A stretch of 64,000 nt of DNA from Molanna angustata (taxonomy: Eukaryota > Arthropoda > Insecta > Trichoptera > Molannidae). Position 1 is the first letter of the stretch, and every line of letters begins with the position of its first letter. Where the stretch lies: contig OY754980.1 of NCBI GenBank assembly GCA_963576475.1, positions 19,973,822 to 20,037,821 of the forward strand. The letters run 5' to 3'. The translations under genes were made by a program, and so were the position numbers. The notes beneath the pieces were generated by a model. The model saw only the letters and a list, made by a program, of their open reading frames with translations. It was not told the origin of the DNA and searched no databases. Below, one piece after another: positions 1 to 14,100 of this stretch.

Positions 1-465
1 TATGGTCCAGGTTTCAACTCCATATAGAAATATGGACCATATGTAGCACTTTACCAGGCGCTGCCTCATTTTAAGGTTTAAGCTATCGTCGCAAAACAGT
101 GTCTTCATTCTGAAAAACATTGTGCGAGCTGTCTCGATGCAGCACCTTAGTTCCTTGTCAGGATCTAAATCGTCAGTGAGAAGACTTCCAAGATATTTAA
201 AAGATTTGACTCTTTCTATGGCTTGTCCTTCAAGTTGCAAAGTCAAGTTACTTGGTCTTTGATATATTCATGCTCAAACCAAACTCTTTCCCAGTTGTAT
301 TAATTATCTCCAAAAGCTTTTGAAGGTAACTAAAACCATCAGCCAGCACTAGGTCGCCACATTTTTGTAGCAATACATTGATCCCGAAAAGAGCTTCTCT
401 GGTACCAAAAGAGCTATGAAAACCGAACTAGGCATCATCAAAGTCTTAATCATTAATATATCATA
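1..465 (-). pseudogene. RTE-like non-LTR reverse transcriptase fragment
   Basis: Read on the minus strand: FGFHSSFGTREALFGINVLL, then directly DLVLADGFSYLQKLLE, then AIERVKSFKYLGSLLTDDLD, CCIETARTMFFRMKTLFCDD and LYGVETWTI at the window edge. The catalytic YADD region is missing where LLQKCG joins DLVLADG, so there is an internal deletion. It is related to the better-preserved copy at 52.2-53.7 kb. Confidence 0.75.
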
Positions 466-509
466 ATAAGTTGGCGATGGTGTTTTCATTTAATTTTCAA
501 GTTTTTGAA

Positions 510-1005
510 AAAAATTCCATTCAACATTATAGAATTTTCTAAATTTGGATCAAAAAGGGATGTGAAAAAATTACATTAAATATCATAGACTTTTCTAAAT
601 TTGAATTAAAAAGGGAAGTGAAAAAATCCATTCAACATTATAGAATTTTCTAAATTTGGATTAAAAAGCGAAGTGAAAAAATTCCATTCAACATTATAGA
701 ATTTTCTAAATTTGGATTAAAAAGGGAAGTGAAAAAATTACATTAAATATCATAGACTTTTCTAAATTTGAATTAAAAAAGGATGTGAAAAAATCCATTA
801 AACATTATCGAATTTTCTAAATTTGAATTAAAAAGGGAAGTGAAAAAATTATATTAAACATCATAGACTTTTCTAAATTTGAATTAAAAAGGGAAGTGAA
901 AAAATCCATTCAACATTATAGAATTTTCTAAATTTGGATTAAAAAGCGAAGTGAAAAAATTCCATTCAACATTATAGAATTTTCTAAATTTGGATTAAAA
1001 AGGTA
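510..1005. repeat. Tandem array of about 56-58 bp units
   Basis: About eight to nine units of the form GAAGTGAAAAAATTCCATTC followed by AACATTATAGAATTTTCTAA and ATTTGGATTAAAAAG. Two unit variants alternate (CATTCAACATTATAGAA and CATTAAATATCATAGAC), which suggests a higher-order pattern. Confidence 0.85.
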
Positions 1006-1006
1006 A

Positions 1007-1145
1007 GGCTAAAAAGGCATAATTGGTGAAAGTTGCACAAGCGCTTAAAGTGGTTAATAGTGTTGTGGGTGTCTGATTTCCCAGTTCTCCTATAAATGTA
1101 TATATATTTCAACTTCGTGTCTATTGACATATAAAATTTGTCTAA
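1007..1145 (+). mobile_element. Diverged half of a fold-back MITE
   Basis: GGCATAATTGGTGAAAGTTG followed by CACAAGCGCTTAAAGTG and CCCAGTTCTCC...CAACTTCGTGTCTATTGA matches the right half of the element at 58361-58733. Confidence 0.6.
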
Positions 1146-1558
1146 CTTGTTTTGTTAATATGTCATATTCTTTCTTTTGTGTTCTCAATTCTGGGGATTG
1201 GTTTGCAGCAACAAAAGACAACAACATATTAAATGAGTTTATTTCATTAATGTGTCATATAAATGAGTCTTGCTATTAGTTTCATTAACAAGACCTTATC
1301 CCAATTCTTTGTCATCTTGATTGTGGATACCTAATTATTAATGTGTCATATAAATGAGTCTTGCTATTAGTTTCATTAACAACACCTTATCCCAATTCTT
1401 TGTCATCTTGATTGTTGATATCTAATTATTAATGTGTCATATAAATGAGTCTTGCTATTACGTCGCCCTAGTGCTTGAGTGTCCAATCGACCATTTAGCA
1501 AATTTTACAGGAGAAGGTTTTTTCGTATTTTATCCAGACTGAAGTAAAAAAAAATGTA

Positions 1559-3176
1559 AGGTGAGTTGGGGGAAGACCGGATGGTTTTTTAGCAAAGTGC
1601 GTGAAGTTTGTTGTATATTTTTTCATACATAATCTATCAGAGTTATTAAACAAGAAAAGTTATTTATGCCAAGAAAACAAATTTTTCTCCAATATAAAAA
1701 TATTTAGAGCATCATACAGTTATACTTTTTTTAAAAAAAGGTTTTAGAAAATAACTTTATTTTAAATCACTGTGGGGTAAGATCGGACATTTGAGGGGCA
1801 AGATCGGAATATCTTCTAAAATCTTTAATAAACATTATAAAGTATTATGATTATTTTAATAGAATTTCTTTGTTCTCCTACTAACCAAATCGAATATTTT
1901 TTTAACCAAAATTATTCTCAAACTGGCATAAATTAAAATAATAGTTTTTCGATATTTCGATCTTACCCCGCATGCATGAATATACGCCTCCAGTTCTCAA
2001 ACTGCTATCATCCTTTCAACCTTTACCAAAATACATATTATATTGAACTTTAATGAATTTGACTTTCAATTTATATTAGGTATTTAGGTTTTGAACATTA
2101 ACTTAAATATGTAAAATTCTGTTTTTTTATTCATTAACTTACATAAAAAAATAATTCTTATTGAAACAAAATTTAATATCACTTTAAAATATCTTCTGTT
2201 AACGTACACAATAACGATATTATTAGAAATAGTTATTGCGCTCGCAACTTTAATCGAAGATAGTTTTATATTAATAGCGTTTGATTGATTATTTTTTAAA
2301 CGAATATTTTAATCAGCTTTCGTTTAAACGCTCATTTCTACTCATCTGACCCTACTTACATAAATATTATAGATAGGTGGGCTAGTCTATGTAAGTTTGA
2401 AAGAGTGTGGATAAATTTGGTAGATACCTGGATGTTTACAATGTTGTCATAGAGTGTGAAGGATCAAAAATCTGTTTAAAAGTGCAAAAGTTTAGAATAT
2501 TGTTATTTATAAGATCATTGGTCATATTTTTTATGTTATTTTTATTCCGATTCAGCAATGATAAATTATACTTTTAATTTATCTATTAAATAGGAATATA
2601 ATTATTAAATGTAAACTTTTATTCGTCTCAATAAATATTTTATTATTATTATACTTTATTTCTAAGTAGGTACCTGCCTAAATAATTTTTTTTTTTAAGA
2701 ATGTTTTTTTATTAAAGTTTGGGAAAGTTTGGATTTTACTATGGATAATCAAAATGGGGAAAGATCGGAAATGAAGTATTCCGAACTTCCCCCTTGAATT
2801 TTTGATGGGTTAAGACCGGAATAAGGTTTAAAATGAAAACTTTTATACTTAGAGAAGTAAAACATTGCAAATATGTTCACAAATTCAAAAATAAAGGGCA
2901 TGATAAAAAAATATCAATAAAAAAATGAATTTTAGCTGAGTTATTCAATATGGGGTAAGACCGAATATCTCACAATTTGGCGCGAAAATACCTCTGCTGA
3001 GTAAATTGATCATATCACACGTCCACTTAGCGCGCGGAACTAGCTTCAACTGAATGATGGTATGTGAAGAAATGACGTAACAAACCGAACCATCGACAAC
3101 TAATAATGTTGCAGGACTTTGGAGTAAATTCAAATTATCGATCTTACCCCATTTTCGATCTTCCCCCAACTCACCT
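1559..3176. mobile_element. Nested TIR element with repeated GGGGTAAGATCGGA motifs
   Basis: The ends AGGTGAGTTGGGGGAAGACC and the inverted AGATCGAAAATGG...CCCAACTCACCT are near-matched inverted repeats flanked by TA. At least ten variants of GGGG(T/A/C)AAGA(T/C)CGGA lie inside on both strands (about 1568, 1781, 1796, 1958, 2755, 2780, 2805, 2951, 3137, 3152). No protein is seen. Confidence 0.72.
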
Positions 3177-3738
3177 TAAATCTTGTGTTATTTTGATACA
3201 TTGAATCATTTTAATAAATAATATAATGAAAAAAATACGAAAAACGATACAATAATACTAAAAAAATCGTTTTGTAATTGGAGGTTGGACAAAATTACAA
3301 AATAATAATTTCTTATATGGAGATTGGACAAATAAACACGGAGATTGCACAATGTCTCAAATCAAAGTTTTAGTGCTTGTTTGTCCAATCGACCATTTCA
3401 TATATACAGGTTGTTCTTTTTAAATATTGAATGTTTTATACATGTTAATACACTCACACACTACATACACATATAGACGCACGCACGCACATACACACAA
3501 ACATACATTTTTTATATTGCATTTTTAATAGATACCTATATTATAAAATTTCTAAATTATATAAAATATACCGTGTGTGTGTGTATCTAACTTTTGTACA
3601 TGTATGTGATGGTATAATGATCACCTCACTAGGAAAACATTGTGCCAAGGTATTCATTTGTTTGTGTATATAATTATGTGTAATGATAAGCAAAGACCAA
3701 GATAGTGGCGATCTTAGTCTTGCACCATAATTAGTGAT

Positions 3739-3850
3739 GTGCAAAAGTCTTGCAAGCCTTGCAGTCTTGGTCTTGCATTTTTTGCAATACCAAGACCAGA
3801 TACCTTCTTCACTGCAAGATCAAGACCAGGAATGCAAGACTTAATTGTGG
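3739..3850. repeat. TCTTGCA/CAAGACC-rich repeat
   Basis: About 110 bp of repeated (GG)TCTTGCA and CAAGACCAG words in both orientations. An open frame here is a by-product of the repeat. Confidence 0.5.
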
Positions 3851-3920
3851 TCTTGCAGTTTTTTAACGTGTTGACATTTTACTCAGAAATTGGATCTCAA
3901 ACGAGACGAATCTGGAATGT

Positions 3921-3978
3921 ATTATTTTTTTATAGGAGAACCGGGAAATCAGGCACCTACAGGGCTTACGACTATTAA
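3921..3978 (-). mobile_element. Short fold-back MITE fragment
   Basis: GGCACCTACAGGGCTTACGA (with GAGAACCGGGAAATCA before it) matches the left arm of the element at 58361. Confidence 0.5.
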
Positions 3979-4916
3979 ATAAATAAATAAAATCTGGCAT
4001 GTAGATTTCATTATACATTTTTCGAAATTTTATTTCATTTTTTTATTTTTTTTTCAAGCATTTCCGGAAAAAATAAGCAACCTTCCCTAATATTATTATA
4101 ATACAATATATCTATAAACAAAAAAAATCAATAAAATTGGTATCGTAGGCCACTTGTAAACAATTACCAAACTTGCTACAATGGAGCAACCTGTATATAG
4201 GATTACTAAAATATAGATTGAATATAAAAATATAAAAAAAACACTTTCTGTTTTATTTCCTCAGCGCTGCGCACATGTGTATCCTTTTTAACAGTATTAG
4301 ACATAATTTAGGCTCACTAATTTTATTACAACACTTATAGTTTACGTATAATTCACGTATAATGTCCAAAACATTTGTATAACGACTGAGCAAACAATTA
4401 ATAAAAACAATATGGCTGTCGTGACGTAATTCAACGGCTCGCCGTGATTGGTTGATCGGTGGACATTGAACACTTAAGCATGAAATAAATTAATTAATGT
4501 AGGGAGATTGGTCATAATATCGTTTTTGTATGGAGTTTGAACAAACAAGCACGGAATATTTTCTAATCGAAATGGAGATAGCATTTTTAAATTATCCAGA
4601 AACCCAAGTATTAATTATCGAATCGATGTATTTTCAAGGTTGAACGATGCGGATTTTTTTCTTTGATTTTTCTGTATTCATAACTTACTCATTTTCGACA
4701 AAAATGGTCGTTTGGACACTCAAGCATTGGGGCGACGATTAGTTTCATTAACAACACCTTATCCCAATTCTTTGTCATCTTGATTGTGGATACCTAATTA
4801 TTTTCACATCATATATACACTTTTGTCATCTTTGCAAACATCGCTTTTTTGGTGACAGTTAAAAGAACATTCTTAGGATGTGTTAATTTTATACAAATTA
4901 TTAATGTTATTTTCAG

Positions 4917-5119
4917 TATTTACAAGGAAAGAGAGGTATTGAGAAGCCTCCTTTTGATCTGCCAGACTTCATAAAAAAGACTGGTATTATGGAAATGAGA
5001 GCTTCACTCCAAGACAAGGAAGAAGCAAAGACACTCAAAGCCAAGATGCGAGAGAGAGCCAGGCCCAAACTGGGGAAAATTGATATTGATTATCAGAAAT
5101 TACATGATGCATTCTTCAA
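4917..5119 (+). CDS. SF3B2: SF3B2 exon, DUF382 N-terminal part
   Basis: The exon follows TTTCAG and is read in phase 0 as YLQGKRGIEKPPFDLPDFIK and onward to DYQKLHDAFF. It ends in AA before GTAAGT, and the lysine codon is completed by the first base of the next exon. It begins just downstream of the composite transposon ending at 4737. Confidence 0.95.
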
Positions 5120-8100
5120 GTAAGTTTTTTAAATAACTATATTAGAATACTTACCTATATTCTATCATTTCAAATTTATGTATAGTATATTTTATCTAAA
5201 GTAATAAAGCAATCAATATGTTAGTGTGTGTGTATGTGTGTGTGTGTGTTTGTCTCACGCCTTTTGAAAAACCAAGAGCATCTAAAAATCTAATTTATTT
5301 GCGAACGTGTACCAGTATACCTGATGCAGTGTCACGCTAAAAATAATGGGATTAAAATGCTGAATTTTAAAGATATTTCAATAATTATTTTTTTCATACA
5401 AAATTTTCCAAGTCATATCTGTCAAAAAAGTGTACATTTTGCACACAAATATCTGTTAGTTTAAAAGTTAGAAGTACGTATTTACACGAAAAAAATATAT
5501 TTTCAAGTATAACTTAGCTTTTAAGTGAAAAACATGGTGAATATTTTGTCTAATTATAATGTTTAACTTATTTTTAAAGTAAGCGTTTTGTACAAATGTA
5601 CATATAACCCCGCCATTTTAATATCTTTTCATACGATATTTAATTTTCCTACCGAATGAATATGTTCTTTAAAATAATATACCTTTGAAATAAATGTGAT
5701 TATGAAATAATAAAATGAAACACAAGACATTACAGCAAGTTTTAAGACATATATTGTAAAAGTCTGTTAATTATTAGTAAAGATATAGGCGTAATAAAAT
5801 TGCATAATTTGTTTAAAATATTTGATTTTTCTGACAATTTTCATTTTTATGGCATCGAACAAACCAATGTAGGTACCTACATATTCAAAAAATGTCTCCA
5901 TAACATTTGATATTTTTCACATGTTGGAACATGGTTACTATGGTAACGGACACATTCTGATATTCAAATAAAATTTGTTATAAATCGAATTCGAATTAAT
6001 TTAGAACATCATTGTAGGTAGGTACCTACATACCTAATACTTACTACTTAAAAACCAAGAATATACTGATTTTGTATAGGAAAATTATTAAACTATTTTA
6101 GGTTAACTACAATACACATTCAATATACCTACAAACTATTTCCTATAGTGAAATTCTTCTTTTTTCTATGTAGACCTTTGGGTGATTTTTTCTACAAACT
6201 ATTTCTTGGGGTTTAAATCTTCTTCCTCTTCTTTTGTGAAGTCATTTGGGACAGTTCATAAATAAACTATTTCCTATAGTCTAATTTTTCTTTTTCTTAA
6301 TTTATGTAGACCTTGGGTGAGTTTTTATACAAACTATTTCCTATAGTCTAATTCGTCTTCTTCTTCCTTTATGTAGACCTTTTGGTTAGTTTTTAAACAA
6401 ACTATTTTTAAACAAACTATCCTTTAGTCTAATTCTTCGTTTTCTTATTTTATGTAGATGTTGGGTGAATTTTATATAAAATATTTCCTATAGTTCAATT
6501 TATCTTCTTCTTCTTTTATGAAGACATTTTGGTCAGTTTTTTATATAATACATTTCCTAATGTGTAATTCTTCTATTTCATCTTCTATGTAGACCATTGG
6601 GTCAGTTTTTATTACAAACTATTTGTTATAGTTTTATACTTCTACTTCTTTTTTTATTTAGTCTTTTGGATTAGTTTTATGTCTAATAGTCTATTGTAAC
6701 GAAATATTATAAACAACATGCATACTTGATGAAAATACATAAAAACGAATGGGATGTGACCAACACTAGAATCTTCTCATTACTTTTGTTCAATCAAATT
6801 TACACCATTTATTATATCATCATATATTGCTTAATTTTCAATAACTACACATTTCATTTTGATGACAATATATAAAAAATCGGGGTTGTGGCCATTGCTG
6901 GATCTTCACAACGTTTATATTCATATTAAAAACTATTTAACATAGCTTAAGTCTTCTTCTTCTGTAATGTAGACTTATGTGTCAGTTTTAAGTCTATCAG
7001 TTTTATTGTGCAAAAATATAATAAACTATATGCACACTTGACGAAAAATATAAAAACGAATGGGATGGGACCAACACTAGAATATTTTCAGTACTTTTGT
7101 TTAATCAATTTTTGAACCATTTGCCATCATCCAAAATTACTAAATATTTAAAACACATTATTTGCGTTCGATGACAATATATAAAAATAGGGGTTGTGGC
7201 CAAATCCAAACTCTTTACGACGTTGTCTTTTTATAATAAGTCATATTTAAAATCATTTCCCATAGTCCATGCGTGCAGAAATTGTATGTGCTTATATATA
7301 AAAGCAAATGGATTGTGGCCATCACTTTAAGATTTTACACCGCTTAAACTCAATTGAATTTCAAACTACTTTTCATACTACGGTTAAAAAAAATTATGTG
7401 TGACAATGTTATGTAGGTATATAAACGATTGCTTATTCCTTCACTAATTTACATTCTTGGCCAACGGCGGGACATAAAAGCTAGTTATTAATGAATTTGT
7501 CTAAAATTCAATATATTTATACTAGGATCCAGAAACTTCTTTCAGCATGTAATGTTTTATACTTATTTTTACCTAAACTTAAGCTAACATTGTCAATTTT
7601 TTGTATTCTCAGGTGGCAAACAAAACCTCGCATGACAATCCACGGAGACTTGTATTATGAAGGCAAAGAGTTTGAAACTCGACTGAGGGAAAAGAAACCG
7701 GGTGATCTAAGTGAAGAATTGAGGACTGCTCTCGGAATGCCTGTGGGTCCAAACAGTCATAAAGTAAGTATCATACTATTATCTAAATTAAAATCCTTTT
7801 ATTTCTTTTTAAATTTCTCCATTTCTTTTTATAATATTATATAAATTCCCTTATTTTTGCTGAAAATATTTCTGTAGAAATAATATAACAATAATTTTAA
7901 TATTTCAGTGAAGTAAATTGATATCATCATATTCACTGCTCTGTCTCAAACATTTATTAACTACCTATATTCTTTTATTAAAATGAAATGAAATTATGCC
8001 TATTTTAGTTATTATTACTAAAACGACTGCCATTTCTTAGTATCGCTCTTCGACAATGCTCATATCTTCACTAATTTTACGCTACGGCATTAGCTAGGTG

Positions 8101-11100
8101 TCAGTCAGATCTCATGACAGAAAACGCTAGTGTTTTCTAATTGAAACTAAGAGCCCTTGTCTGGTAATACTATTTGGACTCATAGTGACTATTTTGTGCC
8201 AAATTTAAAAAAATTGCTTTTTAATTTCACAGGTTCCACCTCCATGGCTAATTGCACAGCAGAGGTACGGTCCCCCTCCATCGTATCCAAACCTCAAGAT
8301 TGCTGGACTGAATGCTCCCATCCCAGACGGCTGTGCCTTTGGGTACCACGCTGGTGGTTGGGGAAAACCCCCTGTAGATGAACACGGAAAACCACTCTAT
8401 GGAGATGTCTTTGGTCATACACAAAATCCTCAAGATGTAATGTCATAACATTCTTTTATATATATAAGATTACATTAAAAATGTAAAACTACATTTAATA
8501 TCGACTGCTGCGGCATAGAGATAAGCAGTTTGGTTTTGGTGCCGGTGTCCAGGGTTCAATTCCCAACAGTGGAGAAATGAATTTCTCATACAAATCTTGC
8601 TTCTATTCTACCATTTGGCAATAAACTTGCCTATGTGTCAATGTCAAATAAATAAATAAAAACCAAATATCTAATTTGATGTAAGAGAATTTATTTTATA
8701 TACAATCAAATATATGCATACATAATTTAGTATAAGCCATTTTGTTTATTTTAATTAAAATCGGAGTTTTTTTTAGGATGTAGAAGAAACAGAAGTTGAC
8801 AGAACTTTGTGGGGAGAGTTAGAGTCTGAATCGGAGGGTGAATCATCTGAGGAAGGTATATTCTTTCATATTATTGTATATTGTTTTAAATATTTTTATA
8901 TTTTTATACAATTTTTTTTATATTTTATACTGATTGATTAATTAACAGAATCAGAAGCTGAAGAAGGAGCAGCAGAGAACAACGAAGCTCTGGCAAGTGG
9001 TTTGGTGACACCTGGTGAAGGTTTAGCTACACCTTCGGGAATGTCTTCTGTACCTCTAGGACTGGAAACACCAGAAACTATTGAGCTAAGAAAGAAGAAA
9101 ATTGAAAATGAAATTGAAGGGTATTTTTAAAAATCATTACTTCTTTTTGAAATTCATTCATCATTTCTTCCACCTCCGTGCCTTTGCTCTTTCTGTCTCT
9201 CCTATTACTCTATTTCCTTATATGTCCATCTTTCAATGATTCATTTTGATGACACCTTTTTTGTACCTAACTTCTTCCTCTTATTGCACTGCACACCTTT
9301 CAGCCCTAAATGCACAACACTTTCTTTGTATATTTAGAAAAACAAACAAAAAAATGGAAAATATAATCTTTGGGCAGTTATATAGTTAGTAATCATCATG
9401 ACTCCGGTGAGTGTGGATTCGTTATAACGCGGTATTTTTTTCACAATCAGTGCATGCAATTTTTAGTATGAGTGAATGTAAAGCGTGATTGTTGCATATT
9501 ATTTGACAGTTTAAGACAAATTTTACATTATAAACATAGAAAATCCAAACAAGTAAATCAAAATACATTTTTGTAACACGGAACAATGAATTATATTGTG
9601 TATAACATTATTATTTAAATTGTATTTTATAAATGAGGTATTATTAAGTCTTACAATTATGCAACATATCAAGGGATGCCAAAGTTGCCATTCATAATGC
9701 CAACCTTGACGTATGCAAGTGAAACCTGGAAATTGCAGAAGACGCATGAAAGCAGAATAAATGCAGTTTAAAATGAGATTGTTAAGAAGAATTGTAATAG
9801 AAAGATGTATGACAGGGTAAGAAATGAGGACATAAGGAAAGAATGTAAGATTAAGAAAGATGTCATTACTAGAATGAAAGTGAACACATTGAGATGGTTT
9901 GGTCACATGGGGAGAATGAATGAGGAGCGCCTGACAAAGAAAATATACAGTGCGGACAGGAATGGAATGAGAGGTCAGGGACGCCCAAGAAAGGGATGCC
10001 TCGACCATGCAAATGATATTCTGAAAGACGGAAATGTGTGAGCAACAGACGAACATGTATGAGACAATGCATGAATGTGGACGAGGCGAGGGATGCATGC
10101 CACGATAGAAAAATGTGGCGCTCGGTTCTCTCTGCTTACCCCGCGAGGGACATGGTGTGATAGCATGTATAAAGTTTTTTGAAATCCCCTGTTTATCGCG
10201 AAATTTAGCTTACCACTGATTTGTCTAGAACGTATTCCCCGCACGATGAACCTGTAATTGTAATATTTATATAGTAATGTGCTTTGTCAACCCTGTCCAC
10301 TTTTTTTTTGCTGTACTGCAGTGCCAGATAATTGAATCAATTTCGTAGGTCTTCGTAACTGCGGTGGTTAGCATATTATAAAATAAATAATATTGCATAT
10401 TTTAATATTGCATCTGGTACTCGCAATGGTTCATTTTACTCAGTAATTTGTTTTTGTACACAAGTTCATGTTATTATAATGATTGTTGATATGTTTTCAG
10501 TGGCGAAACACCAGTTCTGTACCAAGTGCTGGCTGAGAAACGAGGAGTTACTGCTGGCATGATGGCATCAACACATGTCTACGATATGACTGGTGCAGGT
10601 GGTGCTCAACCCCCCACCGTTATTGGTAAATTTATTTTCTATGTATTATCAATATTTTGCTTAAACCACAAATTATGAGACATTTAATGTGACCAATTTC
10701 AAAGCAAACGTTTCCATGTCAGGACTGATGATAATTAAAAAGTTGTATTATTTCAACTGCTCATTTGTTATTTCAACAAGTGAATTATAATAAAAAAAAT
10801 ATTTTCTAAATATGTACAGAAGAATATAGAAAAAATATAATACAATTGGTTATTTATTTTAAATAATAATAATAATGAACACTTCCTTGCACCCAGCGCA
10901 AGTGGCCAGTTTATTGCCGTATAGCAATTTCTTCCAACTAACCAATGTCTCCAGCCCAGAGAAGCAATATTTGCGTGAGAAATAAATTTAAATAAATTTC
11001 TCCTCTGCTGAGAATCGAACCCAGGATGCCCGCACAGAAATCATATTCTATCTAAAGAATATTTATTTATAGTAACAAAAAACACAGTGTTAGTTTACAT

Positions 11101-14100
11101 AATCGACAAAAAGAAACATACATACTATCATGCCAAGTTAGCAGAGATAATAAAATGTCACATTTTTTAATGAATGGAAAACACATTATGAAGAAAATAT
11201 AAAAATCTGATATAATAGGCGTGATGACAGTAAGAAAAAATCATTGAAATTATGATTTTATTAGATAAAATATGTTATAAAGATTTGAAAAAATATATTT
11301 ATTTTCATTTTAAAAGAGCGAATAATATTAATATTATTAAAATAAAAATACAAAATATGTTTGTCCGCCATTTTATGTGAAACACCAATCAGAGCGCATG
11401 ACGTCACCATATTGTCACTGTCAATTGTGTTTGTTACTGTCAACTGTTGTGTTGTTCGAAATGGCTATTTTTTTCATAACAAGCTATATGGAATATGCTG
11501 CTTATTTTTAACATGCTATTTTTATTTATTGATTTATTTGGTTTATTTGGGACAATAAACCAAATAATATCGCTATCCGCTCTATTGAATCGTTGACGCA
11601 TCTGTTATAACACGCACCGAGTATTGTAACGTGGTGGAGAATATTTAACGTTTCAGAAATAAATAACTTGGTGGCTTTCATTGCTTGATTATAAAATAAA
11701 ATGATGTAATTATATTGTTTGTGGGAGTTGTACAGTGTTACATGAGGTTGAAATGGAAATACACAGTGTATTATGATGAATCTAATATACATATGGGATA
11801 ACTGTTATGATTCATATACATATTATGATTAATATATTAAAATATGTAATAGGTGTGATGACTGTAAGAAAAAAATCATTGAAATTATGATTTTAAAAAA
11901 TAAAATAGGTTATAAAGATTTAAAAAATGTTTTTTTTTTAATTTATAGGAGTGAATAATAATAATATTATAAATATAAAAATACAAAATGTGTTAGTCCG
12001 CCATTTTATGAGAAAAAACAATCAGAGCGCACGACGTCATAGTATGGTCGCGTCAATTCTTCTGATAGTCTTCAATACAATATACGCATTAATTGTCGGT
12101 CTGGACTATGTTTATTTTGGTGTTATCGATATATTAATATTTTAATTAGATACTTAAAACTAAAACAAATTAAATATAAATGGAACAAGTATTCATCAAA
12201 GCAAATAGTTTCAATTTACCTAGATACTCGCCTACCTATCGGGGGACACTATGGGCCGGTATTACAGTGTCAGTTTAAGAGCTAAACTCAAGTTTTACAA
12301 AAATATAGCGTATTACAGTGTCCGTTTAGACGTAATCTTCCCTCAAATACGTCACTAAAACGACAAATATTTAACTCAACGTTTCTGGCAGATTAAGTAC
12401 TTAACTGTGAGTCAACTGTCATTTGCTAGGCAACTCTTGTAGTTTCAGTTTCTATCACTAGAGGCGTTAGGCAACGTGTGTAGTTTCAGTGTTGTATCGA
12501 AGGTGGCGCCACACAACAAAACAAACTGACAGCCGTATTGAAACGAACACGGGCATTTAAAAGCATTATTTTGGTGAAAAAAATTAAATTTACCATGTTG
12601 GATAATAAAACAATGGTATTTAAAGTCGTAGCGTCCCGTTTTGTATTTCGTATTATTTGAGGTTATTTAAATTTGACAGATAATAACCACAGAAAAAGTG
12701 AAATATGTCTATAATTGAAGATTTAGTAACTGACATGTCATATTGCACTGTAATACGGAAATGGATTCAATCTCCCCTTAACATTAATCTTGAGTTTGGC
12801 AAACTCAATGAGTTGAGGGCCGACTGTAATATCGGGCCTATGTTAATTGTATTTTGTATGTAACTTAGTTTTTATTGAATAAATAAATAAATAATGAACG
12901 CTCGCAATGTATGGTAAACTAATTTAGTTTTAGTATTCTACAATTTTGTCACGCGATGGTGAGCTGACGAACGTTCGACATGTTATGATGCTGGTCACTG
13001 CCAAACTAAACTAGCAAGCTATATTTTTTTCATGCAATGAAGCGATTTGCGAAACGACGGCGATTACGCGAAGCATGCGTTTTAAAACATCGTTACAATT
13101 TTAGCAGCATACGAATTATTACATAGCGCTCGTTATTTGTATTGTGTTCATAACAAGCTATATTTATCTGCTATCGTTATTTTTAGCAATAGCAGCCATA
13201 GTAGTTATTTTTCTGCCTGTCTTAACTACTCTTAACTAGAATGGAACTTTTGATGGTCGGATATTTCTTTGCGTCGAACAAAGACTTTTGTTCATCAGAA
13301 TTTCGAAACGTAAAAACTTAATAATAAGTACATATAAGTACTTTATTTATCTGTAATTTAAATACAACTTACATCTCGAAAATCGATCAAATATGCTCCT
13401 TCTTCTCTCTACATTATGTGTTCATAAGCTAAAAACATACGCGGGAAACTTATGATGGCCTATTTTGACGTTTGGACATTAATGAAGTTCTTTATATGCT
13501 TATTGCCTAAATAATGGTAAATATTATATTATTGAGAGCTAAAAGTGGGGGAACAAATACTGTACTTCATTGTAAACGCGTACTTAATAAAATTCACTTG
13601 TGTCTCGCCGTGCGAAATTTAATCACTTATTTCTCTTTTTTTTCGCGTGGGACGAAAACAAATACCTCAGTAGGTGTTTTTTTCGTCGTGTTTGTACATT
13701 TAGGGACCGCACAACACTTATGCACTTTTGAATTGATTATAAATACACAAATCGTCTTAGAACACATATATTACATATAGTAGTGATATGCAGTTTACGA
13801 TACCATGACGTCACCGTCAGGGTCGGCAGCCGCCATGATACTACAAGCTTTTTTTGGCGTAAATGTCAAATTTGATTTTAAAATGGCGATTTTTGCTACT
13901 AAACCTTTATTTTATGTAGAAATGTATATATATTTGAAAACAGTGAATGCGTAAAAACATCGTGAGATAGTTTTTCAAAATTAGTCATCATGCCTATTAG
14001 AATCCTTTACATTCATGCATCAATTATAATAATTTATAAGGCACCATTTTATGATACAAGATCATTCCAAGATAGTTTTATAATAGTTAGTCAAAATAGT

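Larger units (their letters stand above)
1461..4737. mobile_element. Composite DNA transposon with 36-bp terminal inverted repeats
   Basis: The left end CGTCGCCCTAGTGCTTGAGT (1461) and the inverted right end ATTGGGGCGACG (4737) share about 36 bp with few mismatches, including TTGAGTGTCCAA(T/A)CGACC. It is flanked by the direct repeat ATTA (1457-1460 and 4738-4741). The uninterrupted 91-bp repeat copy shows the empty site GCTATTAGTTT. No transposase frame is seen. Internal sequence includes a second nested element at 1559-3176 and TIR-like words at 3371-3398. The superfamily is not determined. Confidence 0.82.
1247..4804. repeat. 91-bp tandem repeat, three units, third split by a transposon
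   Basis: TTAATGTGTCATATAAATGA starts at 1247, 1338 and 1429 (period 91). The third unit is broken at 1460 and resumes at 4742 with GTTTCATTAACAACACC, ending about 4804. Confidence 0.85.

Noticed and set aside
2945..3169. Minus-strand frame MGEDRKWGKIDN...
   Set aside because: It is made from the terminal repeats and interior of a non-coding TIR element.
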